Assembly (NCBI GenBank): GCA_020720455.1 | Contig: DYOQ01000003.1 | Coordinates: forward strand, 37,045-71,290 | Direction: 5' to 3' | Origin: Bdellovibrio sp. | GTDB lineage: Bacteria > Bdellovibrionota > Bacteriovoracia > Bacteriovoracales > Bacteriovoracaceae | DNA length: 34,246 nt | In this document: piece after piece, positions 22,399-31,483 of the stretch | How the letters are laid out: every line of letters starts with the position of its first letter | Position numbering within the stretch: position 1 is the first letter of the stretch | Position numbers and translations under genes: made by a program | Notes under the pieces: generated by a model | What the model was told of the DNA's origin: nothing | What the model saw: the letters and a program-made list of their open reading frames with translations, nothing else | Database searches by the model: none

Positions 22399-24423
22399 TT
22401 GAATGTTTTAAATAAACTTCCATTTTTTAAGTTCACCAAACGAATCTCAAAATTATTTATATGGCCAAAGATATTTATGGTGATTCTATTGCTAATGTTA
22501 CATCCTGTATATTCGGAAGATGTTGATAAAGATAAAGATAGTATTGCTCGAGCTGTCAGAGATAGTGGTATATTTGATGCGCAGCCTTGGGATGATGTTA
22601 TACAGAAACCACAACAAGCCCAAGAAAAAGCCGCTGTAGCAATAGCTGCCAATCAAGCAGCGAAAAAATCTAATTTACATACTGAACTAGAAAAAATAGC
22701 AGAACGCATCACAACTGAAACAGTAGATGCTGGACATCTTGGCTCTGGTTCGTTTCTTCAATGCCAAGGTTATGCGAATGTTGATTGGAAGGATCTGGTT
22801 GCAAATAAAGCGTCTAATTTAAGCAATGAGACTTTTAGCAGTTCGTGGAAGAAATTTATTACAGACGAGTTGCTTGGCCCGGCCGAAAAAGCTGCCGATA
22901 ATGATGATAATTCAAGAGTAAGCGCAGCGGTAGCAAGAAGCATTGCTGAAAAATCGAAAAACTATTTAAACAAACTTCAATTTTGTCACGCTTATGCCAT
23001 CGTTACTAGTTACAGTAATACTTTTGATGATTCTGATATGAACAAACACACTAAAGAGAGTATGGATAAAAAGCTAAACTGTAACTCTGCTGGCCAAGAA
23101 ACTCAGGACTATAGTGCTTGTGGGAATTTGATTAATGCTTACGATGCTACGATTGTTGGGCAAAAAGCTATGGAAGGGTTGCAGTATGTTGATCAAGAAA
23201 AGACTAGTGTTGATTCACAAATTACAATGCTTAAGACTCAAGAGGAAGATGCTGCTGCAGCATTAAAAGCGATGAGAGAAGGTATAAATAAGAAAAAAGA
23301 TATTTCGACTCAGACGACAGGGTTTCATGCAACAAAGCTAGCAGCATTATTTGCGATGTACAATGCTATGCCGACGAAAAAAGAGGTCTACGACTATTGT
23401 ATTGGAAAATTTGGAGGAGATACTGTAGCTGGGAAGGTTATTTACGATGAGATCATTCAGGCAGTAATGACGCCAGGGAATAGTCTTAGAGCACCAGCAA
23501 ATCCAAATTTTAAACCATCTCCTGAAAGAGCGTGCGCAAAAGCAGCTTCTAACAATAATGTTATAATGAACGATGATGCCAGAGATTCGGCAAGGGCCTT
23601 GATGGTTGAAGCTGGAGTTGATGCGGCCAAGTTTGGGGCAATCACTGCTCTCCTCGATCATCAACTTGATGATGTTGATGATGCTATCGCGGCAGTTGAA
23701 GATTATGAACCTACTGACAATGCGGCCTTACAACAGCAAGATTTATTGATCGAACAGTGTGCTGCTGATCCATCACTTGAGATTTGTCAGACTGGTGGTT
23801 ATATAAATCCGGTTGGGTTTATGAATGGTAGATACGATTTAGGTGGGAGTGGCGGCGATACTATTATTTCTGGGTCTACTGATCCCGATGATAGCGGAAC
23901 TAATAATGCGACGGCAAGTGGTCCAACTGATAGATCAGGTATGCCTGTTCCACTTGGAGAGATTCCAGGAGAGCTTCCAAATGGTTCAAGTTTTCTTGGG
24001 CCTGCTCCTGCAGCAGCAAAAGCTAAAGATGGAAGTAGCGGGGCCAGTGGTGGTGGTGGTGGTGGTGTTAGTGCCGGAGCAGAAGGTCTCGTTGGTGGAG
24101 ATGTCACTGGGCAGCCACAAAAGGGAGGAGGAACTCAGTCGAGTGTTACGGATTCTGAAAAACAGTATGTAGGTGGCCGTGGTGCTTACGCTAGTAAAGG
24201 TGGGGGTTCGTCGGCAAAAAAAGATGACAAGAACCCATTTGCTGATATGTTTGGTAAAAAAGTTGAAAAGAAAAATGATCCAAACTCACTTGATTTTGGA
24301 AGGGCCCAGATAAGTAGAGATCCAGCATCGATCTTTTTGCGGATATCTGATCGGTATGGCGAAGTCGTGAAGGAGAAAAGGCTTCTTGAGTACGTCACCC
24401 TTGAGGATAAGTCTACAAACTAA
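22399..24423 (+). CDS. Large secreted Ala/Gly-rich protein, unknown function
   Basis: 674 residues from TTG 22399, chosen because GGGAGG lies just upstream (the frame is open to 22369). The signal peptide is long, with a basic N-region and core IFMVILLLMLHPVYS. Residues up to about 470 are helical, Ala-rich and contain scattered cysteines (FLQCQGY, LQFCHAY, LNCNSAG, YSACGN, YDYCIGKF, RACAKA, EQCAADPSLEICQ). Then comes a low-complexity Gly/Ser/Pro region with six GGT codons in a row (24049-24066), a basic patch, and a conserved-looking end, IFLRISDRYGEVVKEKRLLE. No family is recognised. It is the first gene of a locus of six secreted proteins. Confidence 0.78.
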   Translation: MNVLNKLPFFKFTKRISKLFIWPKIFMVILLLMLHPVYSEDVDKDKDSIARAVRDSGIFDAQPWDDVIQKPQQAQEKAAVAIAANQAAKKSNLHTELEKIAERITTETVDAGHLGSGSFLQCQGYANVDWKDLVANKASNLSNETFSSSWKKFITDELLGPAEKAADNDDNSRVSAAVARSIAEKSKNYLNKLQFCHAYAIVTSYSNTFDDSDMNKHTKESMDKKLNCNSAGQETQDYSACGNLINAYDATIVGQKAMEGLQYVDQEKTSVDSQITMLKTQEEDAAAALKAMREGINKKKDISTQTTGFHATKLAALFAMYNAMPTKKEVYDYCIGKFGGDTVAGKVIYDEIIQAVMTPGNSLRAPANPNFKPSPERACAKAASNNNVIMNDDARDSARALMVEAGVDAAKFGAITALLDHQLDDVDDAIAAVEDYEPTDNAALQQQDLLIEQCAADPSLEICQTGGYINPVGFMNGRYDLGGSGGDTIISGSTDPDDSGTNNATASGPTDRSGMPVPLGEIPGELPNGSSFLGPAPAAAKAKDGSSGASGGGGGGVSAGAEGLVGGDVTGQPQKGGGTQSSVTDSEKQYVGGRGAYASKGGGSSAKKDDKNPFADMFGKKVEKKNDPNSLDFGRAQISRDPASIFLRISDRYGEVVKEKRLLEYVTLEDKSTN

Positions 24424-24475
24424 AAGTCATTCTATAGACAAATTAAAGATCACATAGAGAAGTAGTTTTAGACCG

Positions 24476-24547
24476 TTACATTTTTAGTTACATTTTTACA
24501 ATTTAAATCGGCCATTCTTTACATTTTACGGCCTGTGAAGTACATTT
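24476..24547 (+). repeat. TTACATTTT motifs upstream of the second locus gene
   Basis: TTACATTTTT at 24476-24485 and 24488-24497 (12 bp apart), TTACATTTT at 24519-24527 and TACATTT at 24541-24547, all in the 172-bp spacer before the gene at 24596. Possible regulator sites or AT-rich promoter elements. Confidence 0.4.
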
Positions 24548-24584
24548 CGCGCACTTCGGTATTTTTATAAACAATATTTCTTGA

Positions 24585-24593
24585 GGGGGGGGG
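24585..24593 (+). repeat. Run of nine G at the ribosome binding site
   Basis: TTGA is followed by nine G, two bases (CA) and then ATG 24596. In such AT-rich DNA this is exceptional. The run supplies the Shine-Dalgarno sequence, so slippage would alter spacing and strength. Confidence 0.7.
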
Positions 24594-24595
24594 CA

Positions 24596-25588
24596 ATGAA
24601 GAGGTTACCAATAAGTTTCTTTATTCTTGCGATGGCGTTTTTTTCAAGTGGTTCACAGGCGATTAGTTTAAAGTTCACTCTTGATATCATCAGCAGTGGT
24701 CCAAGCATTTATGCGTGTGGTGCTGGTATCAAGCATGCTGAGCATAGAGGTGGAAGAATTTGTTATGATAGAGAGAGTGGTGAGAGTTGTTCACCAGATT
24801 TATGTATTGATGCTGAACCTTGTAACTGTGTTTGTACAGGTGGTGTTAATGGTGGTATCGGTGGCGAAGAGAGACATGATAAGTTGGTTGCTACTTATGC
24901 TGAATGGGTTGATAACGGAGAGCTTCTTGGTGAGATAAGGCCAATAATGAGAGTGGCCACTGGCAGCACTAACTGGAGTTCAACTTTCCAAGAACAAGAG
25001 AAAGAAGAGTGGGGAAAAGTTCTAAATAGTTTAGAGTTCCAACTAGGTTCAGAAAGATACGGTGCAGAGATGTACCTAGATGTTTGTTACAGAGGACCAC
25101 AGATTGAGTATTATAAGTATGCTGATCAGTATGCAAATGCTGGTGGTGATATCGGCGTTATGGCCCCAAATCACTCATTTAAGGCCCAAGCAACAATTAC
25201 TGATTTTTCAACTACTTCACAAACGTACCAAGAGCTTGCAAATCTAAAAGTTTCGATGATTGCTACTTGTGATGTTCAAGGAATGGGAGAGTATGTTTAC
25301 GCTTCTCAAAACAATGATGCTACTGAGCACACAATAACTGGTGTTACTGGTGGCGATAAAAATTTCTTTGTTGATTTTAGAGATTTCAATACATCAACAC
25401 AGTATTTATATGATGGTTGGATTAACCTAAGAAATTCTAATGTTCCAAGATTTTGTAAAGTTAGATACGTGTTTAAAGAAGCTAGAAGAGATGATGCTGA
25501 TTCACTTGCTCAAATAAGAAAATGGAAACTACAAAAAGCAAGAGTTTGTACTTACACAGAAATTAATGAGCCAGAAGAGTCTTTCTAA
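24596..25588 (+). CDS. Secreted cysteine-rich protein, unknown function
   Basis: 330 residues from ATG 24596 (the frame is open to 24581 through the G run). Signal peptide MKRLPISFFILAMAFFSSGS ending at QA. An N-terminal cysteine cluster (YACGAG, GGRICYDRE, ESCSPDLCIDAEPCNCVCTGG) is followed by Gly-rich residues. The rest is beta-like with FQLGSERYGAEMYLDVCY and FFVDFRDFNTSTQYLYDGW. The C-terminal part is basic (FKEARRDDADSLAQIRKWK). No family is recognised. Even composition and many disulphide-capable cysteines suggest an extracellular or surface protein. The next gene starts 16 nt downstream. Confidence 0.78.
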   Translation: MKRLPISFFILAMAFFSSGSQAISLKFTLDIISSGPSIYACGAGIKHAEHRGGRICYDRESGESCSPDLCIDAEPCNCVCTGGVNGGIGGEERHDKLVATYAEWVDNGELLGEIRPIMRVATGSTNWSSTFQEQEKEEWGKVLNSLEFQLGSERYGAEMYLDVCYRGPQIEYYKYADQYANAGGDIGVMAPNHSFKAQATITDFSTTSQTYQELANLKVSMIATCDVQGMGEYVYASQNNDATEHTITGVTGGDKNFFVDFRDFNTSTQYLYDGWINLRNSNVPRFCKVRYVFKEARRDDADSLAQIRKWKLQKARVCTYTEINEPEESF

Positions 25589-25603
25589 TTTTAGGTGTTA
25601 AAA

Positions 25604-27178
25604 ATGAATTTAAAAATAATTTTTTTTGCAATAATTATTTCCCTGCACGCGAGCGACCTGCTTGCGTGCAAGGTTTCTGGTCCAAGCGCTGTATCGATTG
25701 GAAGTTCTCTTACATATGAAAAATCCTTTGCATATGGTGAGAGCCAAATACTTCCGGCATATCCAAATTCAACTGTTGGCCGTTGTGAAGAGACTGCACT
25801 TCAAAAAAAATTTTTGATGATTGCTCTTGGCCCAGAAGTGACAGGTATAACAGATAGGCATAGAGGCGCTTCATATAACGGTATTTATACAGATGATGGA
25901 TGTACTATAGAAAATAATCCATTGAGAAATATTCAACCGTTTGAAGAGAAAAAAGCAAATTTTGATAAGCACTTCTTATATGTGACGAAGTGTATGGATG
26001 TTCTCGTAGAACACTGGGGAAGTGCTCCTTTAAAGTATCCAGAGAAACAACCAGGGTGTCAGGTAAGAAAACTGACTCCGCAGAGCGCAATTTTTAATGG
26101 TGGCTACTGCTATTTTCAACCAGGCTTTGATGGCCAGTACAGTGTCAAAGTTCTAGTTAACAAACAATGTACTAATAAAAAATTTTTAAATGATCTAGGA
26201 CTAGGTTCGATGGATATTAAAGCGCTACTAAATTTTTATGTAGCTGGTGATCCTTCTGGAACTAGTTTAGACCTGAAGGCCGTTGATAGTACGGAACTTA
26301 GAATATCTGTTAATCCAACTGGAAAGACGTATCCAGTTTCAGATGATTACGGTATTTTAAATCCAACATGGCCTGCGATTTGGGTGGTGCCAGATGTTAG
26401 TCCTGGTCCTTTACAAATCATGAGTAGTTCTAATCGCTACGATGTTTTAAATCTTCCATTAATTGTTGATAATCGTTGTAAAGATATTTGTGTCGGTGGA
26501 GAGTGTTCCTCTCCTTGTGATTTTGCATCACCAGTTGCGGCAGAGTTTAACCTGTACGAGATTGGGAAGAGTCGAAAAGAGTTCTTGCAGAATTGGTATG
26601 ATGGAGGAATTGCTCCGGCCAAGTGGCAAGGGATTATTGAAGGGAGCGGGGTAGAGATACCAAAAGGAATCTTAGTAGCAGGAAGAACATATGAGATTGA
26701 TGTAAAATTTACAGACCCTCATATGGATTTTATTATGTTAAAAAAACAGTACAAAACATTACTGGGTAATTTTAATATGGAGATTGGCCACATTCACAAA
26801 AAAGGTGGCAATATTGGAACCATTCCTGAAATTCCTGTGGCAATCGGCAATGCGAATGTTCCAGTAATAAGGCCAATCGTTGAATTAAGTTTTGAACAAC
26901 CGCTGGATGCTGTTTCTTATGCGGTTAAAACATTTGAAGCCTATCTTAATTACAGACTATGGCCACCCTTTATGGAAAAAATTTGTAATTCAGACTATAC
27001 TCGCTGCACTGAGCTTGGTGGAGATATTATTAATTTAAAAATCCGTTTTAAGATGGGAGATATTGATAGCGATGCTCGTTTCTATGGGATAAGTGATATC
27101 GAAGTAGAGCGAAAATCGTCGATTGTTGAGAGTTATACAAAGAGAGTAAGTGTTCAACCAAACATAGTTTGTAAGTAA
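25604..27178 (+). CDS. Secreted or lipoprotein, unknown function
   Basis: 524 residues from ATG 25604 with TTAGGTG upstream. The signal sequence MNLKIIFFAIIISLHASD ends in LLAC, which could be a lipobox (then Cys22 is lipidated) or a plain signal peptidase site; I cannot decide. The mature part is beta-rich with many cysteines (GRCEET, DGCTIENN, TKCMDV, GCQVRK, GYCYFQPG, NRCKDICVGGECSSPCDF, KICNSDYTRCTEL) and ends in IVCK. No known domain. It is close-packed with both neighbours (15 nt to each), so it belongs to the same operon. Confidence 0.78.
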   Translation: MNLKIIFFAIIISLHASDLLACKVSGPSAVSIGSSLTYEKSFAYGESQILPAYPNSTVGRCEETALQKKFLMIALGPEVTGITDRHRGASYNGIYTDDGCTIENNPLRNIQPFEEKKANFDKHFLYVTKCMDVLVEHWGSAPLKYPEKQPGCQVRKLTPQSAIFNGGYCYFQPGFDGQYSVKVLVNKQCTNKKFLNDLGLGSMDIKALLNFYVAGDPSGTSLDLKAVDSTELRISVNPTGKTYPVSDDYGILNPTWPAIWVVPDVSPGPLQIMSSSNRYDVLNLPLIVDNRCKDICVGGECSSPCDFASPVAAEFNLYEIGKSRKEFLQNWYDGGIAPAKWQGIIEGSGVEIPKGILVAGRTYEIDVKFTDPHMDFIMLKKQYKTLLGNFNMEIGHIHKKGGNIGTIPEIPVAIGNANVPVIRPIVELSFEQPLDAVSYAVKTFEAYLNYRLWPPFMEKICNSDYTRCTELGGDIINLKIRFKMGDIDSDARFYGISDIEVERKSSIVESYTKRVSVQPNIVCK

Positions 27179-27192
27179 TAGGGGAGATTGTA

Positions 27193-27744
27193 ATGAAAGA
27201 GATAAAGTTTTTAGTGTTAATGTTGTTATCGTTTAGTTTAAGTGTTGCCGTAGTAGCAGATTCTGATTTTGATAGCATCGCTGGTGGTAGCGATGAGTTC
27301 TCATATATTAAGAATCAAGGTGAGTTACTTTTAAAAATTCAAAGAGATGTTGAGCTAGTCTGTAAAGACGGTCTTTGTACGTTGTTTGCTGTTGATACCG
27401 ATCACAATGATTTCTCTATAGAGTTTAACGTTGGATACGGTGACGATAATGGGTATTACGGCAACGGCACGGGAAGTGTGGTAGTCCTACCTGGTAATGG
27501 ATCAACAAGTAGTAACAATAGCAGTGAGAAGCTACCTGTGACTATTGGCTTTAAAGCAAAATATTCTGTTGGTAACTGTACTCAGCAAGTAAAAGTTCCT
27601 GAGACACTATATATATCGATGAATGTTTTTCTCGCTGGATTACTAAATAATGATGGAACTCCAAGAAAAGGTTTCACCCCAGCAGATGAAGCTATGATTA
27701 TGTTTTATACAACAATCATGAAGCAGGCAAACGGCTGTAAATAA
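27193..27744 (+). CDS. Small secreted protein, unknown function
   Basis: 183 residues with GGGGAG upstream of the ATG. Signal peptide ending near SVAVVA. The acidic N-terminal half has VELVCKDGLCTLFAVD, and a Gly/Asn/Ser stretch (GYGDDNGYYGNGTGS) follows. The second half is beta-like with VGNCTQQVKVPETLYISM and ends in ANGCK. The Cys-Lys terminus resembles the ending VCK of the preceding product, possibly reflecting relatedness. Unknown function; same operon. Confidence 0.75.
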   Translation: MKEIKFLVLMLLSFSLSVAVVADSDFDSIAGGSDEFSYIKNQGELLLKIQRDVELVCKDGLCTLFAVDTDHNDFSIEFNVGYGDDNGYYGNGTGSVVVLPGNGSTSSNNSSEKLPVTIGFKAKYSVGNCTQQVKVPETLYISMNVFLAGLLNNDGTPRKGFTPADEAMIMFYTTIMKQANGCK

Positions 27745-27745
27745 T

Positions 27746-27767
27746 AGTTAAGTTAAGTTAAGTTAAG
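27746..27767 (+). repeat. Pentanucleotide AGTTA x4
   Basis: Four perfect copies (27746-27765) plus AG, in the 50-bp spacer and about 28 nt before the next start codon. A change in copy number would alter the untranslated leader by 5 nt steps. Confidence 0.7.
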
Positions 27768-27794
27768 ATTTAGGCCAGTACAGGAAAGGATAAA

Positions 27795-30698
27795 ATGGTT
27801 AGATTAATACTTTTATATTTTATGCTGATTTTTCCTTTCCATGTTTATTGTGAAGATGTCAATCTTCCATCTGAAGACTCTAAATTGGTTGTTGGTAGTG
27901 TCAATGATTCATTGCCAACAACTGAAACAGAAGATGATTTACCGTTTAGAACTAATTTTAAAAATAAGACAGTTTGGGAGAATCCTGATTTTGAAAGCCC
28001 ATACCTTGATCTTGCTCCAATTACGTATAGCAATCGTGCCGGATGTGCTGATGATTCAAAATCTGCAACGAGGAGTGCGTATGTTGTAATTGATACTTTG
28101 AATGTCGCAAAGATGGGTTGGCGATTGGCCCTTGATACCAACAAAGATCCGAAGTATCTGACAACTGAGATAGTTCATCGTTATAAGTATGCGGTCTTAA
28201 AACTGTTAGATAATTTGGCAATGAAGTTATTAGAAGGGAAGTTGCCACTACTTCCTTCGGATATAACCGATGGTGATGTTCCAAAACGCTATAATGAGAT
28301 CTCTGCTCGTTGTCCTTTGGATGGATATTGTAAAGAGCTAGATCAGTATATCGGTGAAGTCTGGGAAAATTCTGTTGGTAAAAATCCGGGGAATGTTTTT
28401 AAAGTTGACGATTTTGATCCTGCGAATAGTTTTATCAATTCAAGCACTGTTAAAGATAAATTTGATGATGTTAGAACTGGTTGTTACTACTTAAAAAAAC
28501 ATTCAGAGCTACAAGGACATTTGGATACAGTAAAGAAACCTGATGTTACAAGTTTAAAAAAACTGATGGATTCGCATGTTAAGCAAGATGAATATCTTGC
28601 GGCCTGTGACGATTTTGCTGTTCAATCAAGTCTTGAAAACGGGGCTTTTTTATTTGAGATTGTTGGGGTTAAGGAGAAAAGGTGGCAAAAAAACGATTCA
28701 AAGTATGGGTTTGATTTTTGGAATAGCTTGAAGCTGTATGCTTCATGGGCATTTAGACTCTCTCCAGAAATTGGAGCATTTCAATACCCGTTTGCAAACG
28801 TGTTTAGAAGTGTTCACTTTGAAGATACACTTATGCTTTTTAGCAATGGGTGCAAGAGCATTACAAAACCTAAATGTGAAAATTCACATCTGACTGAGCA
28901 GAAAATTAGAGATTTTGCTCAGTACGATTTTGATCGAAATATGTCAGCGTTTGATGAAACGAAGTATGTTGCTGACGGAGTAACTAGTGAATTAATTGAA
29001 AAACCTTTGCCAAGTGTGAATCAAGATGAATTAGATTTTAATCAGTTCCCAAGCATGGATGAGTGGGTAAAGAATTTTAGAAAAAATATGGTTAGGACTC
29101 GGGGGATGATGAAGGGTAGAATCCTTGATGCCATCAATACTTTAGAGTTAACGAAAAATTACCTAAGCATTAGCGACATTATTTCTAGCTTGAAAAGTTT
29201 AAAACAATCAGTCGATAACTGGCCAAGAGTAGCTGGAGAAAACTTTGATGAGTTTCATGTTAAAAATCAATTTTACTATCTTTGTTCAGAATATCTTATC
29301 GCATCTGATAGTACACTCGGTGTTTTAAAAAATGATTTAGAACGAGTAAAAGATTTAAAAACTTTAGCACATGTTACACGTGATTTAACAACTGAGAGCG
29401 TAGCTTCAATGTTTGATTATTATGAAGAGCTCGCAACGCAAGTTAGAGGTTTTTGTTCTGAGCTCGAAGCAGAAGGTTTTTGGGGAAGCAATTTTCAGGA
29501 GCTAGAAAAGAGTGGCTTTAAACCTTGGTATACAGAGTTTTATTATAAAAATAGTGTGACTGCAAATATTAGTGAGCGACGCGGAATCCTTGAGGCCACT
29601 CCTCTTTTTGTTCATGAGAAATTTAGCAGAACTAATAACGCAAAAGATATAATCTGTTTTGATGGCGTTGATTGTTCAAGAAAAATTTTAGAATCTATTG
29701 TTAATATGTACACTGCAACTATGTATGCAAAAACATATTTTTCTTCTCAGAAAGAGATCTCGGCAGTTAATATGGCCAACCCATATGCAGAACGAGTTGC
29801 TTGTAAGGTTTATGATCCTTGGTGGAAAACTAAAAAAGCTTTTTTTAATCTGATTACAGATGTTTCTATGGCCGCAATTAGTGCAGTTAATCCTACGCCG
29901 TTTTATTTGGCGGCGGATATTCTTCCTAAAAAAGTAACTTCTTTTAATGAGATGTTAGAAGATGGGACACTAAAGCTTGATCCGAAATGGGATAGACAGA
30001 GATTAGTTGGGGCAATTGGAGCAGATTTTGGTTCATTGCTTGGTATTCCATGTATGGTCACGTTATCAAATACTAAGGGTGGAATTGGCCACTTGAATAA
30101 GTATTATTTTGCAGGTGTGAGTATAGATGCTTGCGTTGATCATACTGGTAGCAAAGTTATTGCAATGAGTGCAGGAGATGTTAACGTAACTCCAGAAAAA
30201 TCTGTTTCAGGATGTGTTAGCTGTACGCTAAATTTCAGTAACGCAATTAATATTTATGCTGTCATTTCACAAGTTCCAGTTTTAAATAGCGCCGTCTATC
30301 TTTTTAGAGGGGTTTTGAGGTTTTTTAAAGCACTCCGTGACCCAATCAATGTTCCAAGGAAATACGTTGTTGATATAAATAGTGTAGTTGAAGCACATCG
30401 AAAAAATGGTGAAATTGAAGATGATTGTGTTAGTAAACTAAGATCTGGTAAGCATTGTATGGATTACTCATATGAGAAAACCTATGCTGATTTTTTTCAA
30501 AGATATTATAAAATGGCAATCAATAGAATAGATAAGTATCCTGGTGGAGCATTTATCTATCTAAACGGGTGTAGTGAACCAGTTAGATATGATCAAGGTT
30601 TATGGAGTGGGCCAAAAGAAAAAATAAATCAACAAGGGCTGATTCCAAGTTCGTGTAAACTTGAAAAGAAAAAAGGAATAAGAAGTGAAGTTAAATAA
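27795..30698 (+). CDS. Very large secreted cysteine-rich protein, unknown function
   Basis: 967 residues; ATG behind AGGAAAGG. Signal peptide MVRLILLYFMLIFPFHVYC, possibly with the Cys at its end. A long mostly helical body has about two dozen cysteines, for example RCPLDGYCKELD, TGCYYLKK, NGCKSITKPKCEN, FYYLCSEY, RGFCSELEAEG, IICFDGVDCSRK, IDACVDH and SGCVSCTLNF. A hydrophobic stretch near residues 820-850 (AINIYAVISQVPVLNSAVYL) and a Trp-rich motif (VYDPWWKTKKAFF) suggest membrane contact. I recognise no domain. It is the largest product of the locus, and its end overlaps the next gene by 14 nt. Confidence 0.8.
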   Translation: MVRLILLYFMLIFPFHVYCEDVNLPSEDSKLVVGSVNDSLPTTETEDDLPFRTNFKNKTVWENPDFESPYLDLAPITYSNRAGCADDSKSATRSAYVVIDTLNVAKMGWRLALDTNKDPKYLTTEIVHRYKYAVLKLLDNLAMKLLEGKLPLLPSDITDGDVPKRYNEISARCPLDGYCKELDQYIGEVWENSVGKNPGNVFKVDDFDPANSFINSSTVKDKFDDVRTGCYYLKKHSELQGHLDTVKKPDVTSLKKLMDSHVKQDEYLAACDDFAVQSSLENGAFLFEIVGVKEKRWQKNDSKYGFDFWNSLKLYASWAFRLSPEIGAFQYPFANVFRSVHFEDTLMLFSNGCKSITKPKCENSHLTEQKIRDFAQYDFDRNMSAFDETKYVADGVTSELIEKPLPSVNQDELDFNQFPSMDEWVKNFRKNMVRTRGMMKGRILDAINTLELTKNYLSISDIISSLKSLKQSVDNWPRVAGENFDEFHVKNQFYYLCSEYLIASDSTLGVLKNDLERVKDLKTLAHVTRDLTTESVASMFDYYEELATQVRGFCSELEAEGFWGSNFQELEKSGFKPWYTEFYYKNSVTANISERRGILEATPLFVHEKFSRTNNAKDIICFDGVDCSRKILESIVNMYTATMYAKTYFSSQKEISAVNMANPYAERVACKVYDPWWKTKKAFFNLITDVSMAAISAVNPTPFYLAADILPKKVTSFNEMLEDGTLKLDPKWDRQRLVGAIGADFGSLLGIPCMVTLSNTKGGIGHLNKYYFAGVSIDACVDHTGSKVIAMSAGDVNVTPEKSVSGCVSCTLNFSNAINIYAVISQVPVLNSAVYLFRGVLRFFKALRDPINVPRKYVVDINSVVEAHRKNGEIEDDCVSKLRSGKHCMDYSYEKTYADFFQRYYKMAINRIDKYPGGAFIYLNGCSEPVRYDQGLWSGPKEKINQQGLIPSSCKLEKKKGIRSEVK

Positions 30699-31266
30699 GA
30701 CTATTTTTTTTACGCTAGCACTTTGTTGTACTTTTGAAGTAGGTTCATTTGAAATTGCTCCATTTTGGAGTGATGATTTTGTCCCACATGTTAAGCTGAC
30801 ATGTCAAAATGATGAAGAGTTTGCGTATTGTAACCAGTTGTGTGGAGATGAGTCTGAGTGTCTGATTGAAGAGGGTTTTTGTCGTGATTGTGCTGGGGCA
30901 AATTTAGCGTTAAGAGAGATTTTTCTTGAAGTAGGAGATCTCTTCGTCCGCTCAATTTATCCAGTTTCGTTTGGAGCGTTCGCTAAATTTTTAAAGCAAG
31001 GTGATTTTGTTACTTTAACTTCAAAAAGCATTTATAATTTTGTTGATTACTATGATTCAGAAGCTGTTCAAGCACAGTTTCAGCAGTTGTGTAATGAGAA
31101 AGATGAGTATCCGGTTTTGTTTTTAAAAGTTGATCACTACTCAAGGTTGATCGAGAAGATTGAGTACGTTGTTTGTAGAAATTTGTATGATGATCGAGCA
31201 CTGGTTTTTAATCTTGAAAAGCCTCGTCCGTTTGTCCCACTTTCTGTTAAATATATAATTAAATAA
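30685..31266 (+). CDS. Secreted cysteine-rich protein, unknown function
   Basis: 193 residues from GTG 30685 with AAAGGA about 8 nt upstream; overlaps the large gene by 14 nt, so translation is coupled. Signal peptide MKLNKTIFFTLALCCTFEVG. A dense cysteine block follows (LTCQNDEEFAYCNQLCGDES, then ECLIEEGFC and DCAGA), as in disulphide-rich small domains, then a globular part ending in PLSVKYIIK. Last gene of the locus. No family recognised. Confidence 0.76.
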   Translation: MKLNKTIFFTLALCCTFEVGSFEIAPFWSDDFVPHVKLTCQNDEEFAYCNQLCGDESECLIEEGFCRDCAGANLALREIFLEVGDLFVRSIYPVSFGAFAKFLKQGDFVTLTSKSIYNFVDYYDSEAVQAQFQQLCNEKDEYPVLFLKVDHYSRLIEKIEYVVCRNLYDDRALVFNLEKPRPFVPLSVKYIIK

Positions 31267-31301
31267 TCATTTTAAAATATATAGCATATGCCAATCACTT
31301 C

Positions 31302-31391
31302 CTATTGCTTATTGCCCCTACCATTAACTAACTCACTTTCACAGGAAAAGAATAGAAATGATACGATTAAACAAATAAAAATATTTTTCAA
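31302..31391 (-). CDS. Tiny lipoprotein (about 29 residues)
   Basis: TTG 31391 has AAGG nine nt upstream; the frame is open back to ATG 31442 (46 residues). The signal-like core KNIFICLIVSFLFFSC ends in a lipobox-like FFSC followed by ESELVNG. After processing only about 13 residues remain, as in entericidin-type or lysis-type lipoproteins. The pattern is good but short; no homologue is recognised. It is divergent from the radical SAM gene and converges on the secreted-protein locus. Confidence 0.5.
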   Translation of the reverse strand: MKNIFICLIVSFLFFSCESELVNGRGNKQ

Positions 31392-31483
31392 AACGGCCGC
31401 CTTGTTGATATGGTTGTTGAATAATGTCATTGTTTTGGACATTTTATAGTAAAGTGTAATTTATTGAAATTTTATGAGGTCTG

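Noticed and set aside
24049-24066. GGT x6 as a phase-variation tract
   Set aside because: The repeat unit is a triplet in frame and only changes the length of a glycine linker.
22399-31266. Conjugation (F-type Tra) or type IV secretion cluster
   Set aside because: Gene sizes and cysteine content recall TraU/TraN/TraH loci, but no ATPase, TraG/TraD-like coupling protein, pilin or recognisable Tra motif is present.
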